Shown here piece by piece: positions 16,303 through 24,546 of a stretch of 64,000 nt of DNA. The notes below the pieces were generated by a model. That model was given only the letters and a program-made list of their open reading frames with translations, was not told the origin of the DNA and did no database searches. The stretch lies in the NCBI GenBank assembly GCA_046734335.1, contig JBKPRA010000018.1, forward strand, positions 1-64,000. Direction: 5' to 3'. How positions within the stretch are numbered: position 1 is the stretch's first letter; each line of letters opens with the position of its first letter. Origin of the DNA: DATBLE01 sp046734335 (GTDB taxonomy: Bacteria > Actinomycetota > Thermoleophilia > Gaiellales > Gaiellaceae). The position numbers were made by a program, and so were the translations under genes.

Positions 16303-16836
16303 ATGGCAACGCTTTCAACCACCGAAGATCCGATTCGCCCGATTCACCGGGTGGCGAGAGAGCTGGTCGCAAGCAGCGGTTTTCTGCTCGCCAGGCTCGG
16401 CATCGGCTTCAAGACGAAGGCCATCTCCCGCATGGAGGAGGCCGGCTACGAGCTCTACGACTACAGCGTGCTCGCGATCCTGGCCGAGGGCGCGCGCGAG
16501 ACCCAGGGAACGATTGCGGATGCACTGACGGTCGATCCAAGCAGGCTCGTCGCGCTGCTCGACCGGCTCGAAGAGCGTTCCCTGATCGTGCGCCAGCGCG
16601 ACCCGCTCGACCGTCGCCGCCACGTGGTCAGCATTACTCCCGCGGGCAAGCGCGAGCTGGGACGGCTCCGCGAGCTGATCAAGAAGCTCGAGGACGAGTT
16701 CCTCGCGACCCTGGGCGCCGATGATCGCAAGGCGCTGCACGGGCTGCTCCTGCGGCTGGCGGAGGCGAACGATCCACGCTGTGCGTTCAAGCCCGAGTCG
16801 GTAGCAGCAGTCGTCTCGAAGCCGAAGCCCGTCTGA
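16303..16836 (+). CDS. MarR-family transcriptional regulator
   Basis: A 177-aa winged helix-turn-helix repressor. The recognition region QGTIADALTVDPSRLVALLDRLEERSLIVRQ, the wing DPLDRRRHVVSITPAG and the flanking dimerisation helices fit MarR closely. It is divergent from two DHA2 pumps and faces the perfect 10-bp inverted repeat, so it very likely represses the pumps and itself, with release by a drug ligand. Only 19 bp separate its stop from hutI. Confidence 0.88.
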   Translation: MATLSTTEDPIRPIHRVARELVASSGFLLARLGIGFKTKAISRMEEAGYELYDYSVLAILAEGARETQGTIADALTVDPSRLVALLDRLEERSLIVRQRDPLDRRRHVVSITPAGKRELGRLRELIKKLEDEFLATLGADDRKALHGLLLRLAEANDPRCAFKPESVAAVVSKPKPV

Positions 16837-16855
16837 CGCTCGTCCGGGCGCCTGC

Positions 16856-18067
16856 GTGACCTGCCTCCTCGTCCGGGATCTCGCCCAACTGGTCACCCAC
16901 GCAGGAACCGAAGCGCCATTGCGTGGGGACGCCCTGGGCGACGTCGAAGTGCTCGAGAACGGGTATGTCCTCTGCGACGACGGCCGGATCAAGGCGACCG
17001 GTCGCATGCGCGATCTCGGCCCGCTCGACGGTGAGGTCGAGGAGGTCGACGGCCGCGGCCTTACCGCCATCCCAGGGCTCGTCGACTGTCACACGCACGC
17101 CTGCTTCGCGGGCGACCGCGTGGACGAGTTCGCGCTCCGCGCCGGAGGCGCGACGTACGAGGAGTTGCACGCGGCCGGGGGTGGGATCCTCTCGACCGTC
17201 TCCGCGACCCGCGCTGCCACCGAGGCCGAGCTGGAAGAGCGCGTGGACGAGCACCGCAACTGGATGGCGCGCGCAGGGACGACCATGTTCGAGGCCAAGT
17301 CCGGCTACGGGCTCGACCACGACACCGAACTGGCGCAGCTCCGGGCGATCCGTTCTGTCGGAGGCGTGCCGACCTGGCTCGGCGCTCACGCGGTGCCGCC
17401 CGAGTTCCGCGACGCGGACGCCTACCTCGACTTCGCGCTGGCCGAGGTGCTCCCGGAGGCGGCCGGGCTCGCCGAGGCGGCCGACGTCTTCGTCGAGAAC
17501 GGCGCCTTCGACGAGTCACAGGCACGCAGGTACCTGACCGCCTGTGCAGACGCCGGGCTCGCACTCCGTCTCCACGGCGATCAGTTCACCGAGCAGGGGG
17601 CGGTACCGCTCGCGATCGAGCTCGGCGCGCGCTCTGTCGATCACCTGGAGGCGACCGGGGCCGAGGGTGTTCGGGCGCTTGCCGCGAGCGACGTCACGGC
17701 GGTGCTGCTCCCCGCGAGCGCGCTGTTCCTGGGGCGCCGGATGCCGCCGGGGCGGACGCTGGTCGAGGCGGGCGCCGCGGTCGCCCTCGCGACGGACTTC
17801 AACCCCGGCAGCGCCTACTGCGAGAGCCTCCCGCTCGTCTGCTCGCTCGCCGCCACTCAGCTGCAGCTCTCACCCGCTGAGGCGCTCGGCGCGTGCACGG
17901 TCAACGCCGCGCACGTCCTCGGCCGGGCGAACCGCAAAGGCCGGCTCGCACCGGGCTATGACGCCGACCTCGTCCTACTGGACGTCCCCGACTGGCGCTA
18001 CCTCGCCTACCACCTCGGCCACGATCACGTCCTCACGGTCATCTGGGGCAAGGCGGCGCTACCCTAG
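16856..18067 (+). CDS. hutI: Imidazolonepropionase
   Basis: A 403-aa amidohydrolase converting imidazolone-5-propionate to N-formimino-L-glutamate, the third step of histidine degradation. The metal motif VDCHTHACFAGDR, the active-site block LHGDQFTEQGA and ATDFNPGSAYCESLP match the family. GTG start at 16856. It is separated from hutU and hutH by the drug-efflux cassette, so the pathway here is split, although all four steps from histidine to glutamate are in the window. Confidence 0.94.
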   Translation: MTCLLVRDLAQLVTHAGTEAPLRGDALGDVEVLENGYVLCDDGRIKATGRMRDLGPLDGEVEEVDGRGLTAIPGLVDCHTHACFAGDRVDEFALRAGGATYEELHAAGGGILSTVSATRAATEAELEERVDEHRNWMARAGTTMFEAKSGYGLDHDTELAQLRAIRSVGGVPTWLGAHAVPPEFRDADAYLDFALAEVLPEAAGLAEAADVFVENGAFDESQARRYLTACADAGLALRLHGDQFTEQGAVPLAIELGARSVDHLEATGAEGVRALAASDVTAVLLPASALFLGRRMPPGRTLVEAGAAVALATDFNPGSAYCESLPLVCSLAATQLQLSPAEALGACTVNAAHVLGRANRKGRLAPGYDADLVLLDVPDWRYLAYHLGHDHVLTVIWGKAALP

Positions 18068-18072
18068 CCGCG

Positions 18073-18498
18073 ATGCCCACCCGTAAGCAGAAGCGGCGCC
18101 GCGAGAAGGGCCGTCGGCACGACTACGAGTACGTGTACGTCGACGACGAGGGACAAGAGGTCGAGGTCGACGAGGCCGCGGCCGACGAGCCGGCTCCGGC
18201 GAAGGCCGCCAAGGCGCCCGCGAAGGGCAAGCCGAAAGCCGGCGGCCGGGCGCTGCGCGAGCCGCCGGAGCCGTCGTGGTCGCGCAGCGTCAGACGCGCG
18301 GTTCCGTGGCAGATCGGCATCCTCGTCCTGATCGTCCTGGTCCTGCGCAACAGCCCGCTGGTCAGTCGGCTTCTGGTCGCGATCCTCTACGGCGCGCTCT
18401 TCGTGCCGCTGATGTACATGACCGACCGCATGGTACGGAATCGGTGGCTGAAGCAGCAGGCGGCGCAGCCGGCCAAGGACAAGCGCCCCAAGCGCTAG
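18073..18498 (+). CDS. Single- or two-pass membrane protein with charged N-terminus
   Basis: A 141-aa protein with a very basic start (RKQKRRREKGRR), an acidic patch (DDEGQEVEVDEAAADE), an Ala/Pro/Lys linker, then two hydrophobic segments (about residues 75-110) and a basic tail. No enzymatic motif was seen. A TACCCT box at 18060-18065 lies 7 nt before the ATG, suggesting its own leaderless promoter. Such proteins often flank hisS in related actinobacteria, but the function is unknown. Confidence 0.7.
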   Translation: MPTRKQKRRREKGRRHDYEYVYVDDEGQEVEVDEAAADEPAPAKAAKAPAKGKPKAGGRALREPPEPSWSRSVRRAVPWQIGILVLIVLVLRNSPLVSRLLVAILYGALFVPLMYMTDRMVRNRWLKQQAAQPAKDKRPKR

Positions 18499-18526
18499 AG
18501 AAGCCCTCGTTACACTCGTCCGCAGG

Positions 18527-19159
18527 ATGCCCCCCGTCGTCGACCGCTACGAGCTGGGCCCGATCCGGACGAACTGCTACGTCGTCCGGGCCGAGCGGGG
18601 CGCCGTGGAGGCGGTCGTCGTCGATCCCGGGGAGGACGCGACCAATCTGCGGCTCGAGCTCGCCCGGATGTCCGTGAAGGTCGCGGGCATCCTCATCACC
18701 CACACTCACTACGACCACATCGGGGCCGTCGCCGACCTGGCCGAGTCGTCCGGAGCTCCCGTGTACGTCTCGGAAGAGGAGGCGCCGGTGCTCGCGCGGC
18801 CGTCCGACTTCTACCCCGGACACCAGATCCGGCCGTGGAAGGCCGACGTGCGGCTCGCCGGCGACGAGACGATCGATCTGGCCGGCCTCAGCTTCGAGAC
18901 GATCCAGGTGCCTGGGCACTCGCCGGGCCACCTCGCGTACTACACGGACGAGGCGCTCTTCTCGGGCGACGTCCTCTTCGCCGGCTCGGTCGGCCGGACG
19001 GACCTGCCGCGGGCGAGCTGGGACACGCTGGTCGAGTCGATCCGCGCCCTCGTCGACCGCTTTCCGCCCGAGGCCGTCGTCTACTCCGGCCACGGGCCGC
19101 CGACCACCCTCGGCGCCGAGCTTTCGCGGAACCCGTTCCTCGCCGAGCTGCGCGCGTAG
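18527..19159 (+). CDS. Metallo-beta-lactamase-fold hydrolase (glyoxalase II-like)
   Basis: A 210-aa binuclear metal hydrolase. THTHYDHIGAV carries the HxHxDH metal motif, GHSPGHLAYY the third metal His, and FSGDVLFAGSVGR the bridging Asp. The C-terminal YSGHGPPTTLGAE supplies the last His. The length and motif order match the YcbL/hydroxyacylglutathione-hydrolase-like group; the thioester substrate is unknown because actinobacteria usually lack glutathione. TACACT at 18511-18516 is a possible -10 box. hisS starts 1 bp after its stop. Confidence 0.85.
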   Translation: MPPVVDRYELGPIRTNCYVVRAERGAVEAVVVDPGEDATNLRLELARMSVKVAGILITHTHYDHIGAVADLAESSGAPVYVSEEEAPVLARPSDFYPGHQIRPWKADVRLAGDETIDLAGLSFETIQVPGHSPGHLAYYTDEALFSGDVLFAGSVGRTDLPRASWDTLVESIRALVDRFPPEAVVYSGHGPPTTLGAELSRNPFLAELRA

Positions 19160-19160
19160 G

Positions 19161-20360
19161 GTGGCCACCAGGTTCGAGGCTCCGCGCGGCACGCACGACA
19201 TCCTTCCGTCCGAGCAGCCGGCGTGGTCGCTCGTCAAGCGGGAGTTCGAGCGCCTTTGTGGCCTGTACGGGTATCGCCGCATCGACACGCCGGTGTTCGA
19301 GGACACCGACCTGTTTGCCCGAACCTCGGGGCAGGGCTCGGACATCGTGTCGAAGGAGATGTACACGTTCGCCGACCGCGGCGACCGCTCCCTGACCTTG
19401 CGGGCGGAGGCGACAGCGCCGATCGTCCGCGCGTACCTCGAGCACGGGCTGCACCGTGAGCCGCAGCCGCAGAAGCTGTACACGATCGAGACCATCTACC
19501 GCTACGGTCGCCCCCAGAAGGGCAGGTTTCGCGAGCACTGGCAGCTCGACGCCGAGTCGATCGGCTCCGACGATCCGGCTTGCGACGCGGAGGTCATCCA
19601 CCTGTACGACGCACTCCTCGGCCGGCTCGGGATCCGCGACTACCGGCTCGAGCTGAACTCGATCGGCGACGCCGAGTGTCGGCCGGCCTACCTCGAGCGT
19701 CTGCGACCGTGGTTGGAGGACCACGCCGGCGACCTGGACGACGGCACGCGCGAGCAGGCCGCGCGCAACCCGCTGCGCGCGCTCGACAACATCGCCGCGA
19801 AGCCGCCCGCCGTGCAGGAGGTCCTGCGCGAGGCGCCCGCGGTCGGGGACTCTCTCTGCGAAGCCTGCCGCGAGCACTTCGCGGCGGTGCGGCGGTATCT
19901 GGACGCGTTCGGCGTCCGCTACGAGCTCGTGCCGACCCTCGTGCGCGGGCTCGATTACTACACCCGCACGACGTGGGAGTTCCTCGGCCCCGAGGGTGGC
20001 TCGCAGTCGACCCTCTCCGGCGGGGGCCGTTACGACGGCCTCGCCGAGGAGCTCGGCGGGGCGCGTGTTCCCGGCGTGGGCTTCGGTGCGGGCGTCGAGC
20101 GCTTGCTGCTCGCGCTCGAGCACGCAGGCACACCGGTGCCGGAGGACGAGGCGATCGACGTCTTCTTCGTCTGCACCGACGGCGCCGATCGCGCGGCGGT
20201 GCTGGCGAAGATGATGGCGCTGCGCGCCGACGGCGTGCGGGCCGACGCCGATTTCGCCGGCCGCTCGGTCAAGGGCCAGCACACCCAGGCGGGCCGGCTC
20301 GGGGCGAAGAAGGTTGTGGTCGTTCAGCGTGACACCGACCTTGCTGAGGCGATCGCGTGA
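19161..20360 (+). CDS. hisS: Histidyl-tRNA synthetase
   Basis: A 399-aa class II synthetase charging tRNA-His. Motif 1 lies in APRGTHDILP and following, motif 2 in ETIYRYGRPQKGRFREHWQ, the histidine-binding block is LVRGLDYYTRTTWEF and motif 3 GFGAGVERLLLALE. The C-terminal anticodon-binding domain ends early, about 20 residues short of typical enzymes, where aspS begins in a GTGA overlap. GTG start, following the hydrolase stop immediately. It forms a synthetase pair with aspS. Confidence 0.95.
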   Translation: MATRFEAPRGTHDILPSEQPAWSLVKREFERLCGLYGYRRIDTPVFEDTDLFARTSGQGSDIVSKEMYTFADRGDRSLTLRAEATAPIVRAYLEHGLHREPQPQKLYTIETIYRYGRPQKGRFREHWQLDAESIGSDDPACDAEVIHLYDALLGRLGIRDYRLELNSIGDAECRPAYLERLRPWLEDHAGDLDDGTREQAARNPLRALDNIAAKPPAVQEVLREAPAVGDSLCEACREHFAAVRRYLDAFGVRYELVPTLVRGLDYYTRTTWEFLGPEGGSQSTLSGGGRYDGLAEELGGARVPGVGFGAGVERLLLALEHAGTPVPEDEAIDVFFVCTDGADRAAVLAKMMALRADGVRADADFAGRSVKGQHTQAGRLGAKKVVVVQRDTDLAEAIA

Positions 20361-22108
20361 GCTGGCGCGACCTCCGCTGTGGCGAGCCGCGTCCCGACCG
20401 GGTCGGACAGCGCCTGACCCTCGCCGGATGGATCGACACCCGCCGCGACCACGGCGGGCTCGTCTTCGTCGACCTGCGCGACCATACAGGTCTCTGTCAG
20501 CTGGTGATCAATCCCGAGCACGCGCCAGAGGCGCACACGGTCGCACACGAGCTCCGCAACGAGTTCGTCGTCCAGGCCGAGGGAGAACTGGTCGCGCGCG
20601 CGCCCGAGGCGGTCAACACCGGGCTGCCGACCGGCGGCGTCGAGCTGCAGGTGGACCGGCTCGACATCCTCTCTCGCTCCACGCCGCTGCCCTTCCAGCT
20701 GGACGAGGAGCACGTCGACGAGACCCTCCGCCTCCGTTACCGGTGGCTGGACCTGCGGCGAGGGCAGATGCAACGCAACCTGCGGCTCTCGCACACGGTC
20801 GTGCAGTCGATCCGCCGGACGATGGACGAGCGCGAATTCGTCGACGTGTGGACGCCGAGCATGACGCGAGGCACGCCGGAAGGCGCCCGCGACTTCCTCG
20901 TGCCCGTGCGGCTGCAGCCGGGGAAGTTCTTCGCGCTGGCCCAGAGCCCGCAGCTGTTCAAACAGCTCTGCATGATCGGCGGGCTCGACCGCTACTACCA
21001 GATCGCCACCTGCTGGCGCGACGAGGATCTCCGCGCGGACCGGCAGTTCGAGTTCCGGCAGCTCGACCTGGAGATGGCCTTCGTCGAGCGCGAGGATGTC
21101 CTCGACGTCATGGAGGCCGCGGTCGTGAACGCGTTCGAAGCGCTCGACCGTGAGGCGCCCGAGCGGCCGTTTCCGCGGATGGGCTATGACGAGGCGATCG
21201 CCAAGTACGGCACGGACAAGCCGGACCTGCGCTTCGGCCTCGAGATCCAGGACGCGACGGAGGTGACGCGCGGCTCCGAGTTCGGCGTGTTCGCGGGGGC
21301 GGAGACCGTGCGATTCATCGAGGTCCCGCACGAGTACTCGCGCGCCGAGCTCGCCCGCCTGGAGGAGGTGGCGAAGGAGTGGGGGGCGAAGGGGCTCGCG
21401 TACATCGTCCACGACGCAGACGGCGAGACCCGTTCACCGATCGCCAAGTTCCTTTCCGAGCGGGAGCTCTCGGCGTTCTCCGCGCCTCCGAAATCGACCG
21501 TCCTGTTCGGCGCGGGTGAGCCGAGCCTCGTCGCGCGTGTGCTGGGCGGGCTGCGGCTGCACGTGGCGCGCGAGCTGGGGCTGGCCGATCCGCAGGCGGA
21601 CGCCTTCCACTGGGTGATCGATTTCCCCCTTTTCCAGCGAGACGAGGACACGGGTCAGTGGACGTTCCTGCACCATCCGTTCACGGCGCCGATCCCGGGG
21701 GAGGAGGCCTTCGAGGCCGACCCCGGCGCGGCGAAGAGCCAGCACTACGACCTGATCTGGAACGGCTGGGAGCTCGGCTCCGGCTCCATCCGGATCCACC
21801 GCTCCGAGGTCCAGGCGGCGGTCTTCCGGACGATGGGGATGAGCGACGAGGAGGCGAACGGCAAGTTCGGGTTCCTGCTCGAGGCGCTCGAGATGGGCGC
21901 TCCGCCGCACGGTGGCTTCGCCATGGGCCTGGAGCGGTTCGTCGCGTTGATGGCAGGCGAGCCGGACATCCGTCAGATCGTCGCGTTCCCGAAGGTGTCG
22001 AGCGGTGCTGACCCGCTGACCGGCGCGCCGACTCCCATGCCCGCAGACGTGCTCCGGGATCTGGGCATCGAGGCGCTGCCGACCGAGGCGGAGCACGGGG
22101 GCATCTAG
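20357..22108 (+). CDS. aspS: Aspartyl-tRNA synthetase (possibly non-discriminating)
   Basis: A 583-aa class IIb synthetase: N-terminal OB-fold anticodon domain (TLAGWIDTRRDHGGLVFVDLRD), motif 2 block RYYQIATCWRDEDLRADRQFEFRQLD, a bacterial GAD insertion domain (about residues 280-400), and C-terminal motif 3 GFAMGLERFVALMAG. Length is standard for bacteria. It may also charge tRNA-Asn if the genome lacks asnS, which cannot be seen here. The TAG stop forms the start of the next gene's -10 box. Confidence 0.95.
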   Translation: MSWRDLRCGEPRPDRVGQRLTLAGWIDTRRDHGGLVFVDLRDHTGLCQLVINPEHAPEAHTVAHELRNEFVVQAEGELVARAPEAVNTGLPTGGVELQVDRLDILSRSTPLPFQLDEEHVDETLRLRYRWLDLRRGQMQRNLRLSHTVVQSIRRTMDEREFVDVWTPSMTRGTPEGARDFLVPVRLQPGKFFALAQSPQLFKQLCMIGGLDRYYQIATCWRDEDLRADRQFEFRQLDLEMAFVEREDVLDVMEAAVVNAFEALDREAPERPFPRMGYDEAIAKYGTDKPDLRFGLEIQDATEVTRGSEFGVFAGAETVRFIEVPHEYSRAELARLEEVAKEWGAKGLAYIVHDADGETRSPIAKFLSERELSAFSAPPKSTVLFGAGEPSLVARVLGGLRLHVARELGLADPQADAFHWVIDFPLFQRDEDTGQWTFLHHPFTAPIPGEEAFEADPGAAKSQHYDLIWNGWELGSGSIRIHRSEVQAAVFRTMGMSDEEANGKFGFLLEALEMGAPPHGGFAMGLERFVALMAGEPDIRQIVAFPKVSSGADPLTGAPTPMPADVLRDLGIEALPTEAEHGGI

Positions 22109-22111
22109 ACT
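22106..22111 (+). promoter_or_regulatory. -10 box TAGACT made from the aspS stop codon
   Basis: The aspS TAG is the first half of TAGACT; 6 nt later comes the ATG at 22118. A clear example of a stop codon serving in a leaderless promoter. Confidence 0.5.
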
Positions 22112-22117
22112 CGTCGC

Positions 22118-22471
22118 ATGCGCGGGTTCGCGCCGAGATTCGCGCTCGAAGCCGGTTTTCTGATCCTGCTCGGTGTCGGCGCGGGCTACGCTGACCTCCG
22201 TCCGGCGGCGATCATCGCGATCGTCGTGGGCGGCTGGCTCCTCGTGGCGCTCGTCGAGCTCGCCGTCTGGCGCGCGCAGGCGCGTCCTGCCGTCGTCCTC
22301 GCGTCGCCCCCCGAACGGGAAGAAGATGCCTCGGCGGTGGAACCGGCCCCCGCGGCAGAGGACCGCGACTACCCGCTACGCGCGGATGCCGGGGACGCAC
22401 CCTCCGAAGAAGTCGAGGCGTACACGCGGATCATCGAGGCCGGCTCCGACGAGGACGCGGCCGCTCGGTGA
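22118..22471 (+). CDS. Small two-helix membrane protein
   Basis: A 117-aa protein with two hydrophobic helices (about residues 8-24 and 28-48) and an acidic, Pro/Ala/Glu-rich cytoplasmic tail ending in a helix (EEVEAYTRIIEAG). No known domain. It overlaps the following RlpA-like gene by GTGA at 22468, so the two probably act together at the envelope. Confidence 0.65.
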   Translation: MRGFAPRFALEAGFLILLGVGAGYADLRPAAIIAIVVGGWLLVALVELAVWRAQARPAVVLASPPEREEDASAVEPAPAAEDRDYPLRADAGDAPSEEVEAYTRIIEAGSDEDAAAR

Positions 22472-22899
22472 GGCCGGTTCTGGCCCAGCGGCAGCTCGCC
22501 CTGCTGGCCGCCGGGCTCCTCGCCGGAGTGGTCGGCCTGGCGGTCGCGTCGCGCGACGACCAGGCCGCGTCTGCCAAGGCTGTACTGCCGCAGCCGGCCG
22601 TCTCCAGCGTCAGCGGCTGGTACCCGGCGCTGGCCGGCGTCCGTTCGCGGCCGTTGGCCGGGCGCGTGTCCGGCTGCGGCACGCTGCTGAAGCCGAAGAC
22701 GCTCGGGGTCGACCACCCCGTGCTGCCCTGTGGAGCGAAGATCTTCGTCGCGTTCGGAGGAAAGACCGTGCTGACCACGGTCGTCGACCGAGGCCCGTTC
22801 ACACCGCGGCCCGACTTCGAGGTGACGCCGGCGCTCGCCGACGTGCTCGGCCTCAAGGGCGTCCAGGCGATTCGGTGGAGCTTCGCCAAGGCGGGGTAG
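22468..22899 (+). CDS. RlpA-like double-psi beta-barrel secreted protein
   Basis: A 143-aa protein with an N-terminal signal/anchor (LALLAAGLLAGVVGLAVA) and a double-psi beta-barrel: GRVSGCGTLLKP, HPVLPCGAKIFVAF, TTVVDRGPF and FEVTPALADVLGL. These match the RlpA/expansin-like fold, including the catalytic-type Asp in VDRGPF. In RlpA the domain cleaves denuded glycan strands of peptidoglycan. This copy is barrel-only, without a SPOR domain. It is coupled to the upstream membrane protein. Confidence 0.78.
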   Translation: MRPVLAQRQLALLAAGLLAGVVGLAVASRDDQAASAKAVLPQPAVSSVSGWYPALAGVRSRPLAGRVSGCGTLLKPKTLGVDHPVLPCGAKIFVAFGGKTVLTTVVDRGPFTPRPDFEVTPALADVLGLKGVQAIRWSFAKAG

Positions 22900-22915
22900 A
22901 CCGGCGGACGCCCGC

Positions 22916-22921
22916 TAGAGT
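22916..22921 (+). promoter_or_regulatory. -10 box TAGAGT upstream of the structured RNA
   Basis: TAGAGT is followed by GGGCGC and then the first paired base of the RNA at 22928, where transcription would be expected to start. No good -35 box was found. Confidence 0.45.
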
Positions 22922-22927
22922 GGGCGC

Positions 22928-23100
22928 GTGCCCGACCCTGTTCGTGGCTCCGCATACCTATGTAGAACCAACAGCCAAAGCGAGGGAGCCCGAGTCGGGC
23001 TCGGCGAGTCGGGAGACGAGCCGGCCCGCACGGCACCCACCTGGTTCGTCCAGGTTCGCTACGGAGCGGAGACATCGGCAGGGTGGGGCACATCTTTTTT
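22928..23100 (+). ncRNA. Candidate structured ncRNA with intrinsic terminator
   Basis: The 25 bases at 22928-22952 pair with 23067-23091 in 22 of 25 positions (three G-U, three mismatches), forming one long closing helix. Inside it, GTAGAACC (22962-22969) pairs with GGTTCGCTAC (23053-23062) around a 2-nt bulge, leaving an asymmetric internal bubble (22953-22961 against 23063-23066). A perfect 7-bp hairpin lies at 22986-23002 and an alternative 6-bp hairpin at about 23040-23056. Six T residues (23095-23100) follow. Length and bubble recall 6S-type RNAs, but I see no diagnostic motif of 6S, SRP, RNase P, tmRNA or a known riboswitch. Confidence 0.6.
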
Positions 23101-23202
23101 CAGCTGTTCGGCGCGCCCGCCTTGCGTTCCACAATCGTCACGTTCCGGTGGGACACCCTGGACGGTTTCCAGGCTACGCTCGACGTAGGGGTAAGGGGAA
23201 CT

Positions 23203-23221
23203 CCCCCACCCAGGGTGGGGG
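23203..23221. repeat. CCCCCACCC inverted repeat (hairpin)
   Basis: CCCCCACCC-A-GGGTGGGGG, 9 bp, is near-identical to the hairpin at 4835-4853. It lies in the 186-bp stretch between the structured RNA and mnmA, which otherwise shows nothing recognisable. Confidence 0.6.
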
Positions 23222-23286
23222 TTTGAACGGGGAAAGCGACGGTCCGCGGTTCCGGTCGACATCAGCCGTGTGCCATCCTGGAGCGG

Positions 23287-24537
23287 ATGATCGAGATCGC
23301 CGGTGATTCGTCGCGTGAGGGCTGCTGGGCGCTCGTCCGGCTACGGCTAGAGGGCGACCGGATCGTCGACGCCGACGCCGACGGGCTCGACACCGACCCG
23401 CGTGGTCTGACCCTCCTCGAGGCGGCGTCCGTCGGCGGGGAGACGCTGGCGGTCGACGCTCTTGCGAACGCGATCGGGCCCGTCTTCCGGGCGCCCCCAT
23501 CGCCGACCCGGGTGGCGGTGGCGATGAGCGGCGGTGTCGACTCGGCCGTCGCGCTGCTGCGGGCAGGACGCGATGCCATCGGCGTCACTCTCCGCCTCTG
23601 GACCGATCCGCACGGTTCGAGCTCCGAGCGCGTTTGCTGCTCGCCCGGGGCGGTGATCGCCGCTCGCGAGACCTGCCACTCGTTCGGTATCCCCCACGTT
23701 ACTCTGGACCTGCGGGACGAGTTCCGGCGCGCGGTTGTCGACCCGTTCGTCCGAGGCTACTCGAGCGGTCAAACACCCAATCCGTGCACGCGCTGCAACG
23801 GGCGCTTCCGCTTCGCCGAGTTACTCGCCTTCGCACGGCGCGCCGGCGCGCCCAGGCTGGCCACGGGTCACTACGCGCGGATCGTCGAGCGTGACGGCCG
23901 GCCGATGCTCGCCCGCGGAGTGGACGAACGGAAGGACCAGTCGTACATGCTCGCCGGCGTGGCTCCGGCGACGCTGGGCGGCGTGTGGTTTCCGTTGGGC
24001 GAGAGCCGCAAGGACGAGATCCGCGCAGAGGCAGCCGAGGCCGGGCTCGCCGTGGCCGGACGCGCGGAGAGCCAGGAGGCGTGTTTCCTGGCCGGCGACG
24101 ACTACCGCGTGTTCCTCGAAAGGCGCGGCCTGGAGCGGCTTGCGGGCCCGATCGTCGACCGCGCAGGTACCCGGCTCGGTTCGCATGACGGGCACTGGCG
24201 CTACACCCCCGGCCAGCGCCGCGGGCTCGGGGTCGCCGCCGGTCTGCCGCTGTACACGATCTCGACGGATGCCACGACGAACACCGTCGTCGTCGGGCCT
24301 CGAGCGGAGCTCGCGCGGACGTCGCTGGCCGTTGCCGGGCGGCTATACGCGCCGGTCGACCGAGCGGACGTGAAGATCCGCTACCGCTCGCCTCCCGTCT
24401 CGGCCACGATCCGACCGGTCCCGCGCGGCTTCACGGCACAGTTCGACGAGCCGGTGTACGGCGCCGCCCCGGGCCAGACGGCCGTGGTGTACGACGACGA
24501 CGTAGTCGTCGGCGCAGGCACGCTCGTTCCGGCCTAA
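23287..24537 (+). CDS. mnmA: tRNA 2-thiouridylase MnmA with N-terminal IscU/NifU-like domain
   Basis: A 416-aa protein that should thiolate U34 of tRNA-Lys, -Glu and -Gln. From about residue 77 the ATP pyrophosphatase P-loop AMSGGVDSAVAL begins. The catalytic cysteines sit in NPCTRCNGRFRF and ESQEACFL, and KDQSYML and YTPGQRRGLG are also present. Residues 1-70 are extra to ordinary MnmA and resemble a shortened IscU/NifU N-domain (EGCWALVRLRLEGDRIVDAD, then LLEAASVGGETLAVDAL) with one candidate cluster cysteine. This suggests in-cis sulfur or iron-sulfur delivery, or a vestige. Confidence 0.88.
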   Translation: MIEIAGDSSREGCWALVRLRLEGDRIVDADADGLDTDPRGLTLLEAASVGGETLAVDALANAIGPVFRAPPSPTRVAVAMSGGVDSAVALLRAGRDAIGVTLRLWTDPHGSSSERVCCSPGAVIAARETCHSFGIPHVTLDLRDEFRRAVVDPFVRGYSSGQTPNPCTRCNGRFRFAELLAFARRAGAPRLATGHYARIVERDGRPMLARGVDERKDQSYMLAGVAPATLGGVWFPLGESRKDEIRAEAAEAGLAVAGRAESQEACFLAGDDYRVFLERRGLERLAGPIVDRAGTRLGSHDGHWRYTPGQRRGLGVAAGLPLYTISTDATTNTVVVGPRAELARTSLAVAGRLYAPVDRADVKIRYRSPPVSATIRPVPRGFTAQFDEPVYGAAPGQTAVVYDDDVVVGAGTLVPA

Positions 24538-24540
24538 GAT
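24535..24540 (+). promoter_or_regulatory. -10 box TAAGAT including the mnmA stop codon
   Basis: The mnmA TAA stop begins TAAGAT; CCCGCG and the ATG at 24547 follow with 6-nt spacing. Confidence 0.45.
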
Positions 24541-24546
24541 CCCGCG

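Noticed and set aside
22928..23100. SRP RNA, tmRNA, RNase P RNA or T-box interpretation of the structured RNA
   Set aside because: The SRP GGAAGCA-type loop, the tmRNA tRNA-like ends and tag frame, and RNase P conserved elements are absent. A string AGGGTGG resembles part of a T-box but the NACCGCG continuation and a synthetase gene downstream are missing.
22928..23188. 86-codon frame starting at GTG 22928
   Set aside because: It lies over the structured RNA and the product has no protein-like features; the paired bases and terminator explain the sequence better.
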